Shown: positions 10,845-21,743 of the stretch, in pieces
Layout of the letters: every line of letters begins with the position of its first letter
Numbering within the stretch: position 1 is the stretch's first letter
Source: Arachis hypogaea
Lineage: Eukaryota; Streptophyta; Magnoliopsida; Fabales; Fabaceae
Length of the DNA stretch: 64,000 nt
NCBI RefSeq assembly: GCF_003086295.3
Contig: NC_092041.1
Span: forward strand, 99,039,827-99,103,826
Direction of reading: 5' to 3'
Made by a program: the position numbers and the translations under genes
Notes under the pieces: model-generated
What the model saw: only the letters and a program-made list of their open reading frames with translations
What the model was told of the DNA's origin: nothing
The model's database searches: none

Positions 10845-12288
10845 TGACGAACTGATTTCTATCGGTAAAGAATTTCATAGAAATATAATCACGTTGTAAG
10901 TATAGTTTCTAAATCAATAGAGAATCTTTTCGTACAAAAGTTTGGTTGTCACAAGTAACAAACCTAGTAAAATTTATAAACCGAAGTATTCAAACCTCGG
11001 GTCGTCTTCTCAAGAAATTGCAGGGAGGTGTGTTTTATTATTGGTTATGAAAAATAGTATTTTTGGGTTTTGAAAGGTTTGAACAAGAGAAATAAATTAC
11101 AGGAATTAATAAATTAATAGCTAAGAAAACTCTTGGCAAGGTATGAAAATTAGAAGTCCTATCCTAGTTATCCTTATCAATTGTGATGAGAATTGCTCAT
11201 TGCTCCCACTTGGTCAACCTCTAACTATGAAGGTATGTTAAATGGATAAATCAATTTGATTCCTCAAGTCCTAGTCAATTCCTAAGAAAAGACTAGAGTT
11301 AGGGGAATTCAAATCAATCAGCAAAGAATTCCAATTTTCAATCATCAGCTGAGTTTGATAACTCAAGTGTCACCAATTACTCAACCAAATCTAAGAGTGT
11401 AAAAAGCTAAATTAAAATCATAAATATGAAATACCTCAAATTGCAATAAATAGAAAATCGAATTAAACATGAGAATTCATAAACCAAATAGCAACATAAA
11501 GTAATCAACAAGGGAAAATAAATAAACTAAAGTACTAGAAGAATTAAAAGTAGAAGAGAAAACTAAATAAGAAAAGCTAATCCTAAAACCCTAAAACCTA
11601 AGAGAGAGGAGAGAGCCTCTCTCTCTCTCTAGAAACTGCATCTAATCCTAAAATTGTGAATAATGAATGTTGTGTATTTTGTTGAATGAATGGATGGATT
11701 CCCCTACTTTATAGCCTCTAATCTGTGTTTTCTGGGCTAAAAACTGGGTCAAAAACAGCCCAGAAATCGCAGCGATTTCTGTTAATTCTGCAGATCGCGC
11801 ATGTCACGTGTACGCATCGTCCATGCGTGCGCGCCATTCAGCGTTTTTCTTGCCACGTGTACGCGTCGTCCACGCGTTCGCATCATTCGTGCAGATTTCA
11901 ATCCACGCGTTCACGTCAGGCACGCGAACGCGTCACTGCGATTTTCTCCATTTCGCATGGTCGCGTGAGCCATGCGTCCGCGTCAGTGTTCGCTGGTCAT
12001 CTCCTTGATTTCTTGTGTTCCTTCCATTTTTGCAAGCTTCCTCTCTATTCTGTAAGCCATTCCTGCCCTGTAATCTCTGAAACACTTAACACACGGATCA
12101 CGACATCGAATGGTATAAAGGAGAATTAAAATACACAATAAAAAGATCTCTAGAAAGCAAGTTTTCAACCATAGATCAAGACTAGGAAGGAGTTGTAAAG
12201 CCATGCAAATCATATGAATAAGTGGGTAAAGACTTGATAAAAACCACTCAATTAAACACAAGGTAAACCATAAAATAGTGGTTTATCA
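10845..12288 (-). mobile_element. Solo LTR, TGATAAACCAC family, 1,444 bp
   Basis: A complete LTR in minus orientation. It begins TGATAAACCACTATTTTATG at 12288 and ends in CA opposite 10845. It is flanked by the perfect 5-bp duplication GTGAC (10840-10844 and 12289-12293) with no internal sequence, the footprint of LTR-LTR recombination. It splits the CACTA gene. It carries an AGAGAG microsatellite-like stretch near 11600-11635 and a CpG-rich block (11795-11990) of ACGCGT-type palindromes shared with the LTR at 1-1101. Confidence 0.9.
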
Positions 12289-12293
12289 GTGAC

Positions 12294-12690
12294 TGGACAT
12301 GATACTTACTCTGTGCCACCATCAGGCCAAATGCACAACCGTATGATAGGAGGTAGTGGAGGGGCATCAGTTGCTGCCTCACTTTCGTGCTAGACTCCAG
12401 GGCTGCGGCATCCGTCCTTGGAAATGGCATCGTCGTGGATGTGGGCTGCTGACCGGTAGAAGGCGGTGGCATCACCATAGGTGGAGGCATGTCATTTGGG
12501 TTAGGGACCATAATGAACGGCTGGTTCGCTAAATTTACAACCTATGGCGTCGCCGGCGTAGTCGGAATAGAGGGAGATGATTCAGAAGTCCCGGGGATTC
12601 TGGAAGAAATCTTTCCTCTACCCCGACCACGGCTACGACCATGACTAACAGCCTGATCTGCAGCACCTCTGACTGTCGCATGTCTGCAAA
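12294..12690 (-). pseudogene. Ptta-like transposase, N-terminal fragment
   Basis: On the minus strand a basic Gly/Arg block (GRSRGRGRGK) is followed by a Ser/Pro/Thr stretch, an in-frame stop near 12540, and then MVPNPNDMPPPMVMPPP and TMPFPRTDAAALESSTKV. This is typical of the low-complexity N-terminus of Ptta-type CACTA proteins. The coding sequence is broken by the solo LTR at 12288. Confidence 0.5.
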
Positions 12691-12730
12691 TATCAAATTA
12701 TCAAACCATCTCAGCAATAATTTCTCAACA

Positions 12731-13170
12731 AAATAGTCATCAACGCAACAATTAACACAATTAGACAACTCCAAACACTTCAACAATTCAAAACCTAATG
12801 TATTGAATCTAACCTAACTTAGTCAACCTAAATCCACTAAGATTAGAAAACTCACCCTGAACTAATTTTGAAACTGATTTAAAATTGAAATTGAAATTCT
12901 ATTCAAACCTAAACTAAACTGAAATTAAATAATTAGAAAACAATCTTAGCAAAATAGTCATCAACGTAGGAAATAACAAAATTAGAAAATTTCAAACACT
13001 TCAATAATTCAAAACCTAATGTAATTGAAGCTAACCTAAATTAATCAACCTAAATCCACTAAGATTAGAAAACTAAATTGAACTAACTTTAAAATTGATT
13101 CAAAATTAAAATTGAATTTCTACTCAAACCTAAACTAAATTAACCTAAAATTAAAGAAATTAGAAAAGAG
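12731..13170. repeat. Two-copy tandem repeat, about 221-bp unit
   Basis: Two imperfect units start with AAATAGTCATCAACG at 12731 and 12952. They share the blocks AATTCAAAACCTAATGTA and CCTAAATCCACTAAGATTAG in the same order. AT-rich and non-coding, they probably belong to the CACTA 5' region. From 13171 to 13430 I see nothing recognisable. Confidence 0.7.
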
Positions 13171-13430
13171 TTGCTCAAGAACCTGAAATGCAGAACCATG
13201 TATGATTAAATTGCATGGTGTTAATTAAAAGGTGGTGTTAAAAATTTAATTGAATGGTAAAACTAATAGTCAAAACTACAAAATGATGATTCGAAATAAT
13301 GAGTTAACTAATCTACTGTGGATCCCACAAAATTGAGCATTAGATTACAGTGCTCAGCAGAATATCAGTCAATAAATCCTAAACAAATTCAAATTACAAA
13401 CTCAAGAATCACAATAGCATACTTAATTAC

Positions 13431-14319
13431 TGATGAGCGGATAATTTATACGCTTCTTGGCATTATTTTTATATAGTTTTTAGTATGATTTAGTTAGTTT
13501 TTAGTATATTTTTATTAGTTTTTAAGCAAAATTCACATTTCTAAACTTTAATATGAGTTTGTGTGTTTTTCTGTGATTTCAAGTATTTTCTGGCTGAAAT
13601 TGAGGGACCTGAGCACAAATCTGATTCAGAGACTGAAAAAGGAATGCTGATGCTGTTGGATTCTGACCTCCCTACACTCGAAGTGGAGTTTCTGGAGCTA
13701 CAAAACTCCAAATGGCGCGCTCTTAACTGCGTTAGAAAGAAGACATCCAGGGCTTTCTAGAAATATATAATAGTCTATACTTTTCTCGAGTTTTGACAAT
13801 GCAAACTGGCGTTCAAACGCCCCTTCTCTGCCCTTTTCTGGCGTCAAAACACCAGAACTGGCATAAAAGTTGGAGTTAAACGCCCAAACTGGCACCAAAG
13901 CTGATGTTTTTAACTCCAAGTAAAGCCTCTACATGTTTAAAGCTCAATGCTCAGCTCAAGCACACACCAAGTGGGCCCGGAAGTAGATTTCTGCATCGTT
14001 TACCTATTTCTGTAAACCGTAGTAGCTAGTTTTATTATTGTATTTTCATCTTGGAATCTTTGGAACATTTTTCCTTAGACTTGTGGGCTTGCCTCTCGGC
14101 CATGCCTGGACCTTCATCACTTATGTATTTTTAACGGTGGAGTTTCTACACACCATAGATTAAGGTGTGGAGCTCTGCTGTTCCTTGAGTATTAATGCAA
14201 TTACTATTATTTTCTATTCAATTCAAGCTTATTCTTGTTCTAAGATATTCACTTGCACTTCAACCTGATGAATGTGATGATCCGTGACACTCATCATCAT
14301 TCTCACCTATGAACGCGTG
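13431..14319 (+). repeat. Element A 5' LTR, left part
   Basis: Starts TGATGAGCGGATAATTTA and runs to the insertion point of element C. The last five bases, GCGTG (14315-14319), are the first copy of the C target-site duplication. Compared with the 3' LTR at 60492, the first 220 bases differ at roughly 11 positions by eye, so A is clearly older than C. The TATAAATAGGACC stretch seen in the 3' LTR near 61095 is deleted here (about 14035). Confidence 0.9.
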
Positions 14320-16125
14320 TGGTGGACGAAAATTGTGATCACTATTCTTTGTACTTGTATGGATTTATTCAATAATTGTCTTTATTTGAATTCACAACTC
14401 CGTTCAACTAACCAGCAAGTGTACTGGGTCGTCCAAGTAATAAACCTTACGCGAGTAAGGGTCGATCCCACAGAGATTGTTGGTATGAAGCAAGCTATGG
14501 TCACCTTACAAATCTCAGTTAGGCAGATTAAAATGGTTTATGGGTTTTCGAAAATAGAAATAAGAAAATAAATAATAAAAGGGATAGAATACTTATGCAG
14601 ATTCATTGGTGAGAATTTCAGATAAGCGAATGGAGATGCTGTATGGCTCAAGGACGCCTGCTCTCCTACTGCTTTTACTCAATCCTTCTTACTCCTTTCC
14701 ATGGCAAGCTTTGTATAGGGGTTCACCATCAGCTGTGGCTACTTTCAATCCTCTCGGGAAAATGATCCTATGCGGCTGTCACTCGCACGGCTAATCGTCT
14801 GGAGGCATCACCCATGGTTGATGGCTACATCCCATCCTCGCAGTGAAAACTAATGCTCACGCACTCTGTCACGGTACGGCTAATCACTGGTTGGTTCCCG
14901 CTCCTACTGGAATAGAATCCCTTGATTCTTTTGCGTCTGTCACTAACGCCCAGCACTTGCAAGTTTGAAGCACGTCACAGTCATTCATTACCGGAATCCT
15001 ACTCGGAATACCACAGACAAGGTTAGACTTTCCGGATTCCCAGGATCCTACTCGGAATACCACAGACAAGGTGAGACTTTCCGGATCCTCATAAATGCCG
15101 CCATCTATCTAGCTTATACCACGAAGATTCTGTTGGGGAATCTCAGAGATACACATTCAAGCTCTGTTGCATGTAGAACGGAAGTGGTTGTAAATCACGC
15201 GCGTTCATAAGTGAGAATGATAATGAGGGTTACTTATCATCACATTCATCATGCTCTTGGGTACGAATGAATATCTTGGAATAAGAATAAGAGAGATTTG
15301 AATAAAAGAAAATAGAACTTCATTAATACTTGAGGTACAGCAGAGCTCCACACCCTTAATTTATGGTGTGCAGAAACTCCACCGTTGAAAATACATAAGT
15401 GAAAGAGGTTCAGGCATGGCCGAATGGCCAGCCCCCCCTAACGTGATCAATGATCTCCTAAGATGAAGAATAAAACAAAACTGAGACCAAAGATGTCTAA
15501 TACAATAGTAAATTATCCTATTTATACTAGACTAGCTACTAGGGTTTATATGAGTAAGTAAATGATGCATAAATTCACTTCCGGAGCCCACTTGGTGTAT
15601 GCTTGGGCTGAGCTTGATCAATCCACGAGCTGAGGCTTTACTTGGAGTTGAACTCTGAGTTATGACGTGTTTTGAGCGTTCAACTCCGGATCATGACGTT
15701 TTTCTGGCGTTTAACTCCAGACAGCAGCATGAACTTGGCGTTCAACGCCAAGTTACGTCGTCATTATTCGAATAAAGTATGGACTATTATATATTGCTGG
15801 AAAGCTCTGGATGTCTACTTTCCAACGCCGTTGAGAGCGCGCCAATTGGAGTTCTGTAGCTCCAGAAAATCCATTTCTAGTGCAGGGAGGTCAGATTCCA
15901 ACAGCATCAGCAGTCCTTTTGTCAGCCTTCTTCAGAGTTTTGCTCAAATCCCTCAATTTCAGTCAGAATTTACCTGAAATCACAGAAAAACACACAAACT
16001 CATAGTAAAGTCCAGAAATGTGAATTTAACATGAAAACTAATGAAAACATCCCTAAAAGTAGCTTAAACGCACTAAAAACTATATAAAAACAATGCCAAA
16101 AAGCGTATAAATTATCCGCTCATCA
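14320..16125 (-). repeat. Element C 3' LTR
   Basis: In element orientation it starts TGATGAGCGGATAATTTA at 16125 and ends CGTCCACCA at 14320. It contains two tandem copies of a 49-bp unit (14996-15092) holding ATCCTACTCGGAATACCACA, also present in the other LTR, so the duplication predates insertion. The TATA box lies at 15518-15527. Confidence 0.92.
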
Positions 16126-16162
16126 TAACACCAAACTTAAATTGTTGCTTGTCCCCAAGCAA
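16126..16162 (-). promoter_or_regulatory. Stem-loop plus AAGTTTGGTGT box before C 3' LTR
   Basis: In element orientation: TTGCTTGGGGACAAGCAA (7-bp perfect stem, loop GGGA), then CAATTT, AAGTTTGGTGT and TA, then the LTR. It occupies the position where a polypurine tract would normally prime plus-strand DNA synthesis. Function unknown. Confidence 0.7.
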
Positions 16163-17208
16163 CTGAAAATCAAATAGGATAAAAGAAGAGAATATACTAT
16201 AAATTCCAGAATATCAATGAATATTAATTTAATTAGATGAGCGGGACTTGTAGCTTTTTGTTTCTGAACAGTTTTGGCATCTCACTTTTTCCCTTGAAGT
16301 TTAGAGTGATTGGCTTCTCTAGGAACTTAGAATTTCGGATAGTGTTATTGACTTTCCTAGTTAAGCATGTTGATTCTTGAACACAGCTACGTATGAGTCT
16401 TGGCTGTGGCCCTAAGCACTTTGTCTTCCAGTATTACCACCGGATACACAAATGCCACAGACACATGACTGGGTGAACCTTTTCAGATTGTGACTCAGCT
16501 TTGCTAGAGTCCCCAGTTAGTGGTGTCCAGAGCTCTTAAGGACACTCTTTTGGATCACGACTTTAACCACTCAGTCTCAAGCTTTTCACTTGGACCTTCA
16601 TGACACAAGCACATGGTTAGGGACAGCTTGATTTAGCCGCTTAGGTCTGGATTTAACTTCCTTGGGCCCTCCTATCCATTGATGCTCAAAGCCTTGGATC
16701 CTTGCTACCCTTGCCTTTTGGTTTTAAGGGCTATTGGCTTTTTCTGCTTGCTTTTTCTTTCTATTTTTTCGCCATTTTTTTTTTCGCACAAGCTTTTGCT
16801 TTTCACTGCTTTTTCTTGCTTCAAGAATCAATTCATGAATTTTTCAGTTCATCAATAACATTTCTCTTTGTTCATCATTCTTTCAAGAGCCAACAATTTT
16901 AACACTCATAAACAACAAGATCAAAAATATGCACTGTTCAAGCATTCATTCAGAAACCAAAAAGTATTGCCACCACATCAATATAATTAAATTAAATTCA
17001 ATAATAAATTCGAAATTCATGTACTTCTTGTTCTTTTGAATTCAAACATTTTTCATTTAAGAGAGGTGAAGGATTAATGGATTTTATTCATAGCTTTAAG
17101 GCATGGTTACATACTAATGATCATGAAATAAAGACACAAAACATAGATAAACACCATACTAAAAACCGAAAACAGAAAGAAATAAAGAACAAGGAATGAA
17201 TCCACCTC
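16163..17208 (-). other. 3' non-coding region of element C
   Basis: About 1 kb between the ORF3 stop and the stem-loop before the 3' LTR. It aligns with the same region in A (43354-44395) and partly in B (37959-38896). Shared blocks include the CACTTTTCATT/AGAGAGGTGAAGGATT region near the ORF3 side, the CAAAGCCTTGGATCC block and the stretch around CCGGATACACAAATGCCACA. No frame is conserved, so it appears to be a long conserved 3' untranslated region. Confidence 0.6.
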
Positions 17209-18348
17209 TTAGTGGCGTCTTCTTCTTGAAGAACCAACAATGTCCTTGAGCTCTTCTATGTCCCTTCCTTGCCTTTGTTGCTCCTCCCTCATTGCTCTTT
17301 GATCTTCTCTTATTTCTTGGAGAATGATGGAGTGCTCATGATGTTCCACCCTTAATTGCTCAACATTATGGCTCAAATCTTCTAAAGAGGTACTGAGTTG
17401 CTCCCAATAGTTGTTGGGAGGAAAGTGCATTCCTTGAGGCATTTGTTGATGATGAACTTCCTCATGTTCTTCTTGAGGGCCGTGAGGAACTTCTCTTGTT
17501 TGCTCCATCCTTTTCTTGGTGATGGGCTTGTCTTCTTCAATGGAGACATCTCCATCTATGATAACTCCAGCTGAGTAGCATAGATGGCATATAAGGTGAG
17601 GGAAGGCCAGCTGTGCCATGGGTGAGGACTTGTCGGCTATTTTGTAGAGTTCATTGGAGATGACCTCATGAACTTCTACTTCCTCTCCAATCATGATGCT
17701 ATGAATCATGATGGCCCGATCCACAGTGACTTCAGATCGGTTGCTAGTAGGAATGATGGATCTTTGGATGAACTCCAACCATCCTCTAGCTACAGGCTTG
17801 AGATCCAGTCTTCTCAGTTGGACTGGCTTACCTTTGGAGTCTATTCTCCACTGAGCTCCTTCCAGACATATGTCCATAAGGACTTGGTTCAACCTTTGAT
17901 TAAAGTTGACCCTTCTAGTGTAGGGGCGTTCATCACCTTGTATCATAGGTAAGTGAAACGCCAACCTCACATTTTCCGGACTAAAATCTAAGTATTTCCC
18001 CCGAACCATTGTGAGATAGTTCTTTGGATTCGGGTTCATACTTTGATCATGGTTCCTAGTGATCCATGCATTGGCATAGAACTCTTGAACCATCAATATT
18101 CCGACTTGTTGCATGGGGTTGGTTATGACTTCCCACCCTCTTCTTTGAATTTCATGTCAGATTTCCGGATACTCATTCTTTTTGAGCTTGAAAGGGACCT
18201 CGGGGATCACCTTCTTCTTTGCCACAACATCATAGAAGTGGTCTTGATGGCTCTTGGAGATGAATCTCTCCTTCTCCCATGACTCGGAGGTGGAAGCTTT
18301 TGCCTTCCCTTTCCCTTTTCTTGAGGATACTCCGGCCTTAGGTGCCAT
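17209..18348 (-). pseudogene. ORF3 of element C, putative plant transposon protein
   Basis: A 380-codon frame from ATG 18348 (MAPKAGVSSRKGKGKAK) with one TGA near 18155, probably a C-to-T change of an Arg codon, after PEI; the frame is otherwise open. The basic N-terminus is followed by a conserved core (RGWEV, VQEFYANAW, LDFSPENVRLAF, ARGWLEFIQRSI, TSNRSEVTVDRAIMIHSIM). This resembles the domain annotated in legume proteins as 'putative plant transposon protein' (PF20167 by recollection). Residues about 315-375 are Glu/Gln/Arg-rich with heptad character (likely coiled coil), and the tail is SSRRRRH. Its position after gag-pro matches the extra ORF of Athila-type elements, but I see no signal peptide or membrane segment, so 'env-like' is not supported. 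Role unknown. Confidence 0.75.
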
Positions 18349-18386
18349 TGATGGTGATGGAAAAACAAAAAGCTTAGGCTTTTACC

Positions 18387-18421
18387 ACACCAAACTTAAA
18401 ATTTTGCTCGCCCTCGAGCAA
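18387..18421 (-). promoter_or_regulatory. Stem-loop plus AAGTTTGGTGT box before C ORF3
   Basis: In element orientation TTGCTCGAGGGCGAGCAA (7-bp stem, loop AGGG), then AATTTT, AAGTTTGGTGT and about 40 bases to the ORF3 ATG. The sixth stem pair is C-G here and T-A in the copy before the 3' LTR, a compensatory change. Confidence 0.7.
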
Positions 18422-18534
18422 GAAAGAAAAGTAGAAGAAGAAGAAGAGAATAGGGAAGAGAGGGAGAAGAGGTGGTTTGGCTATGTGGGAGAATGTGGGT
18501 ATGTGATGTGTGAAAATGAAGAGTAATGGAAGGG

Positions 18535-18542
18535 TATTTATA
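18535..18542 (-). promoter_or_regulatory. Internal TATA box upstream of C ORF3
   Basis: The minus strand reads CCCTATAAATACCC, followed by a leader that passes through the stem-loop at 18421-18387 to the ATG at 18348. The same TATAAATA precedes ORF3 in elements A and B, suggesting ORF3 is transcribed separately. Prediction only. Confidence 0.5.
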
Positions 18543-18916
18543 GGGAGAGGGGAGGGTATAGGTTCGGCCAATTTGGGTGGGAATGGGTGGGAAAGTGAAT
18601 TTTGAATTTTATGGAGGTAGGTGGGGTTTATGGGGAAGAGGAGGTTGATGTGAATGGTGAATGGGGTAATTGGGAAGAGGAATTGAGGTGATTGGTGAAG
18701 GTTTTTGGGAAGTGTGACATGGGAAAGAGTGAAAATGAGATTTGGATTAAGAGAGTGTGATTAGGATTAAAAGAGAAGGTGGAAATATGGTAGGTGGGGA
18801 TCCTGTGGGGTCCACAGATCCTGAGGTAGGGATCCTGTGGGGTCCACAGATCCTGAGGTTAAAAGAAATACCATTCCTTCACCATATAGGCATGTAAAAT
18901 GCCTTCATGCATCATT

Positions 18917-19158
18917 CTGGCGTTCAAACGCCCATTGATGCATGTTCTGGGCGTTCAACGCCCATGTAATGCATGTTTCTGGCGTTGAACGCCAGTTTCA
19001 TGCTTGTTTCTGGCGTTCAGCGCCAGTTTGTCCTCTGTGTGCACATTCCTGGCGTTAAACGCCAGGTTGTTGCTTGTTTCTAGCATTCAGCGCCAGAATG
19101 GTGCTCTGTTCTGGCGTTGAACGCCAGCCAGATGCATCTTACTGGCGTTGAACGCCAG
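18917..19158 (-). repeat. Palindrome array, eight units (element C)
   Basis: Eight units of the CTGGCGTTNAACGCCAG type at about 28-35-bp spacing between gag-pro and ORF3. Units vary in the central bases (TTCAA, TTGAA, TTCAG, TTAAA) while the arms CTGGCG/CGCCAG are kept. A repeated GGGATCCTGTGGGGTCCACA block (18797-18860, two copies) lies just beyond on the ORF3 side. Confidence 0.9.
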
Positions 19159-19309
19159 TCTGCGCTACCTCCAGGGTGAAAAATTTTTTTCTTCTGTTTT
19201 TGACTCTGTTTTTAATTTTTTTGATTTTTTCGTGACTCCTCATGATCATGTACCTAATTAAACACAAAAATAACAAAGAAACAAAATAAAATAAAATTAG
19301 ATAAATAAA

Positions 19310-19328
19310 ATTGGGTTGCCTCTCAACA
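19310..19328 (-). promoter_or_regulatory. GAGAGGCAACCC hairpin after C gag-pro
   Basis: In element orientation the short block GTTGAGAGGCAACCCAAT can fold with loop AGGCAA and one A/C mismatch. It follows TTAAAGAAGCGCTT and lies about 70 bases after the gag-pro stop. A and B have the same block at the same relative place with complete stems. Function unknown. Confidence 0.55.
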
Positions 19329-19394
19329 AGCGCTTCTTTAATGTCAATAGCTTGACAGTGGCTCTCATGGAGCCACAAGATGATCAGGTCAATT

Positions 19395-21713
19395 TTAGTG
19401 TGTAGTCCCCACACCAAACTTAGAGTTTGGATATGGAGTTTGAACACCAAACTTAGAGTTTGGTTGTGGCCTCACAACACCAAACTTAGAGTTTGACTGT
19501 GTGGGCTCTTCTTGACCTTGAACCGAGAGAAGCTCTTCATGCTTACTCTCTTTTGTCACAGAGGGATGGCCATGTGCCTTAAACACAAGGTAGTCCCCAT
19601 TCAATTGAAGGACTAACTCTCCTCTGTTGACATCTATCACAGTTTCTGCTGTGGCTAGGAAAGGTCTTCCTAGGATGATGCATTCATCATCTTCCTTCCT
19701 AGTGTCTAGGATTATGAAATCAGCAGGGATGTAAAGGCCTTCAACCTTTACTAGCACGTCCTCTACTATTCCATAAGCTTGTCTTATTGACTTATCTGCC
19801 AATTGCAATGAGAACAAGGCAGGTTGTACCTCAATGATCCCCAGCTTCTCCATTACAGAGAGTGGCATAAGATTTATCCCTGACCCCAGATCACATAGAG
19901 CTTTTTCAAAACTCATGGTGCCAATGGTACAAGGTATTAAGAACTTGCCAGGATCTTGTTTCTTTTGAGGTAGAGTTTTCTGAATCCAAGTATCTAGTTC
20001 ACTAATGAGCAGGGGAGGTTCACTTTCCCAAGTCTCATTACCAAACAGCTTGGCATTCAGCTTCATGATAGCTCCTAAATATTGAGCAACTTGCTCTCCA
20101 GTCACATCTTCATCCTCTTCAGAGGAAGAATAGTCTTCAGAGCTCATGAATGGCAGAAGGAGATTTAATGGAATCTCTATGGTCTCTAGATGAGCCTCAG
20201 ATTCCTTTGGATCCTCAATAGGAAACTCCTTCTTGCTTGAAGGACGTCCCAGGAGGTCTTCCTCACCAGGATTTTCGTCCTCCTCCTCCCTAGTGCATTC
20301 GGCCACTTTGATCAAATCAATGGCCTTGCACTCTCCTTTTGGATTCTCTTCTGTATTGCTTGGGAGAATACTGGGAGGAGTTTCAATAACTTTCTTACTC
20401 AGCTGGCCCACTTGTGCCTCCAGATTTCTAATGGAGGATCTTGTTTCATTCATGAAACTGAAAGTGGCCTTTGACAGATCAGAGACTATATTTGCTAAAT
20501 TAGAAGTATTTTGTTCAGAGTTCTCTGTCTGTTGCTGAGAAGATGATGGATATGGCTTACTATTACCCAGCCTATTGCGTCCACCATTGTTAAAGCCTTG
20601 TTGAGGCTTTTGTTGATCCTTCCAGGAGAAATTTGGATGATTTCTCCATGATGGGTTATAGGTGTTTCCATAAGGTTCACCCATGTAATTAACCTCTGCC
20701 ATGGCAGGGTTCTCAGGATCATAAGCTTCTTCAGAAGCTACCTCTCTAGTACTGTTGGATGCATGTTGCAATCCATTAAGATTTTGAGAGATTATGTTGA
20801 CCTGTTGAGTCAACATTTTGTTCTGAGCCAATATGGCATTCAGAGCATCAATTTCAGGAACTCCTTTCTTCTGAGGTATCCCATTATTCACGGAATTCCT
20901 CTCAGAGGTATACATGAACTGGTTGTTTGCAACCATGTCAATGAGTTCTTGAGCCTCTTCAGGCGTTTTCTTCAGGTGAATAGATCCACCTGCAGAATGG
21001 TCCAGTGACATTTTCGAAAATTCAGAGAGACCATAATAGAATATATCTAACATGGTCCATTCTGAAAACATGTCAGATGGACATCTTTTGGTCAATTGCT
21101 TATATCTTTCCCAAGCTTCATAGAGGGATTCACCATCTTTTTGTTTGAAGGTTTGAACATCCACTCTCAGCTTGCTCAGCTTTTGAGGAGGAAAGAATTT
21201 ATCCAAGAAGGCAGTGACCAGCTTATCCCAGGAGTCCAGGCTATCCTTAGGTTGTGAATCCAACCATATTCTAGCTCTGTCCCTTACAGCAAAAGGGAAA
21301 AGCATGAGTCTGTAGACTTCAGGATCAACTCCATTCGTCTTTACAGTCTCACAGATCTGCAAGAACTCAGTTAAAAACTGATAGGGATCTTCAGATGGAA
21401 GCCCATAAAACTTGCAGTTTTGTTGCATCAAAGCAACTAATTGAGGCTTAAGCTCAAAGTTATTGGCTCCAATGGCAGGAATGGAGATGCTTCTTCCATC
21501 AAACTTGGATGTTGGCTTTGTGAAGTCACCAAGCATTCTCCTTGCATTATTATTATTATTATTTTCGGCTGCCATATCCTTCTCTTGTTCGAAAATTTCT
21601 GAAAGGTTGTTTCTGGATTGCTGTAATTTAGCTTCTCTTAATTTTCTCTTCAGAGTCCTTTCAGGTTCTGGATCAACTTCAACAAGAGTGCCTTTTTCCC
21701 TGTTCCTGCTCAT
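19395..21713 (-). CDS. Gag-protease polyprotein of element C (772 aa)
   Basis: An intact frame from ATG 21713, 30 bases after a conserved stem-loop. The basic N-terminus (PERTLKRKLREAK) is followed by the retrotransposon gag domain at about residues 120-230 (FPFAVRDRARIWLDSQP, FFPPQKLSKLRVDVQTF, SLYEAWERYKQL). A Gln/Asn-rich linker follows, with an acidic stretch about residues 520-545. The retropepsin-like domain has its active-site triad as CDLGSGIN near residue 607 and ILGRPFLAT near 681. DLG in place of the usual DTG is common in plant gypsy proteases. I see no zinc knuckle. The C-terminus has three SKFGV repeats encoded by the AAGTTTGGTGT box. Gag builds the particle and protease would mature it; RT and integrase must come from elsewhere. 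It is the only long undamaged coding frame in the window. Confidence 0.9.
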   Translation of the reverse strand: MSRNREKGTLVEVDPEPERTLKRKLREAKLQQSRNNLSEIFEQEKDMAAENNNNNNARRMLGDFTKPTSKFDGRSISIPAIGANNFELKPQLVALMQQNCKFYGLPSEDPYQFLTEFLQICETVKTNGVDPEVYRLMLFPFAVRDRARIWLDSQPKDSLDSWDKLVTAFLDKFFPPQKLSKLRVDVQTFKQKDGESLYEAWERYKQLTKRCPSDMFSEWTMLDIFYYGLSEFSKMSLDHSAGGSIHLKKTPEEAQELIDMVANNQFMYTSERNSVNNGIPQKKGVPEIDALNAILAQNKMLTQQVNIISQNLNGLQHASNSTREVASEEAYDPENPAMAEVNYMGEPYGNTYNPSWRNHPNFSWKDQQKPQQGFNNGGRNRLGNSKPYPSSSQQQTENSEQNTSNLANIVSDLSKATFSFMNETRSSIRNLEAQVGQLSKKVIETPPSILPSNTEENPKGECKAIDLIKVAECTREEEDENPGEEDLLGRPSSKKEFPIEDPKESEAHLETIEIPLNLLLPFMSSEDYSSSEEDEDVTGEQVAQYLGAIMKLNAKLFGNETWESEPPLLISELDTWIQKTLPQKKQDPGKFLIPCTIGTMSFEKALCDLGSGINLMPLSVMEKLGIIEVQPALFSLQLADKSIRQAYGIVEDVLVKVEGLYIPADFIILDTRKEDDECIILGRPFLATAETVIDVNRGELVLQLNGDYLVFKAHGHPSVTKESKHEELLSVQGQEEPTQSNSKFGVVRPQPNSKFGVQTPYPNSKFGVGTTH

Positions 21714-21743
21714 ATGAAAGAGAAGAAAACAAGAAAAGAAAAA

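Larger units (their letters stand above)
7306..13430 (-). mobile_element. CACTA (Ptta/En-Spm-type) transposon relic
   Basis: The left end reads CACTACAAAAAAAAC, matching the terminal inverted repeat of plant CACTA elements. It is followed by subterminal GC motifs such as CCGACGGTAATTACC and its inverted partners (7360-7505). Three coding blocks on the minus strand (12690-12294, 10690-10211, 8175-7690) match, in order, parts of the Ptta-type plant transposase I know from legumes. A hAT element and a solo LTR split the gene. The other CACTA terminus was not found; element A starts at 13431 and may have separated it. The right boundary given is where element A begins. Confidence 0.65.

Noticed and set aside
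17209..18348. ORF3 as an envelope-like gene
   Set aside because: Position fits Athila-type env-like ORFs, but no signal peptide or transmembrane segment is visible in A, B or C.
19395..21713. Host gene encoding a 772-aa protein
   Set aside because: Gag and retropepsin motifs, a neighbouring primer site and LTRs with a target-site duplication identify it as retrotransposon gag-pro.
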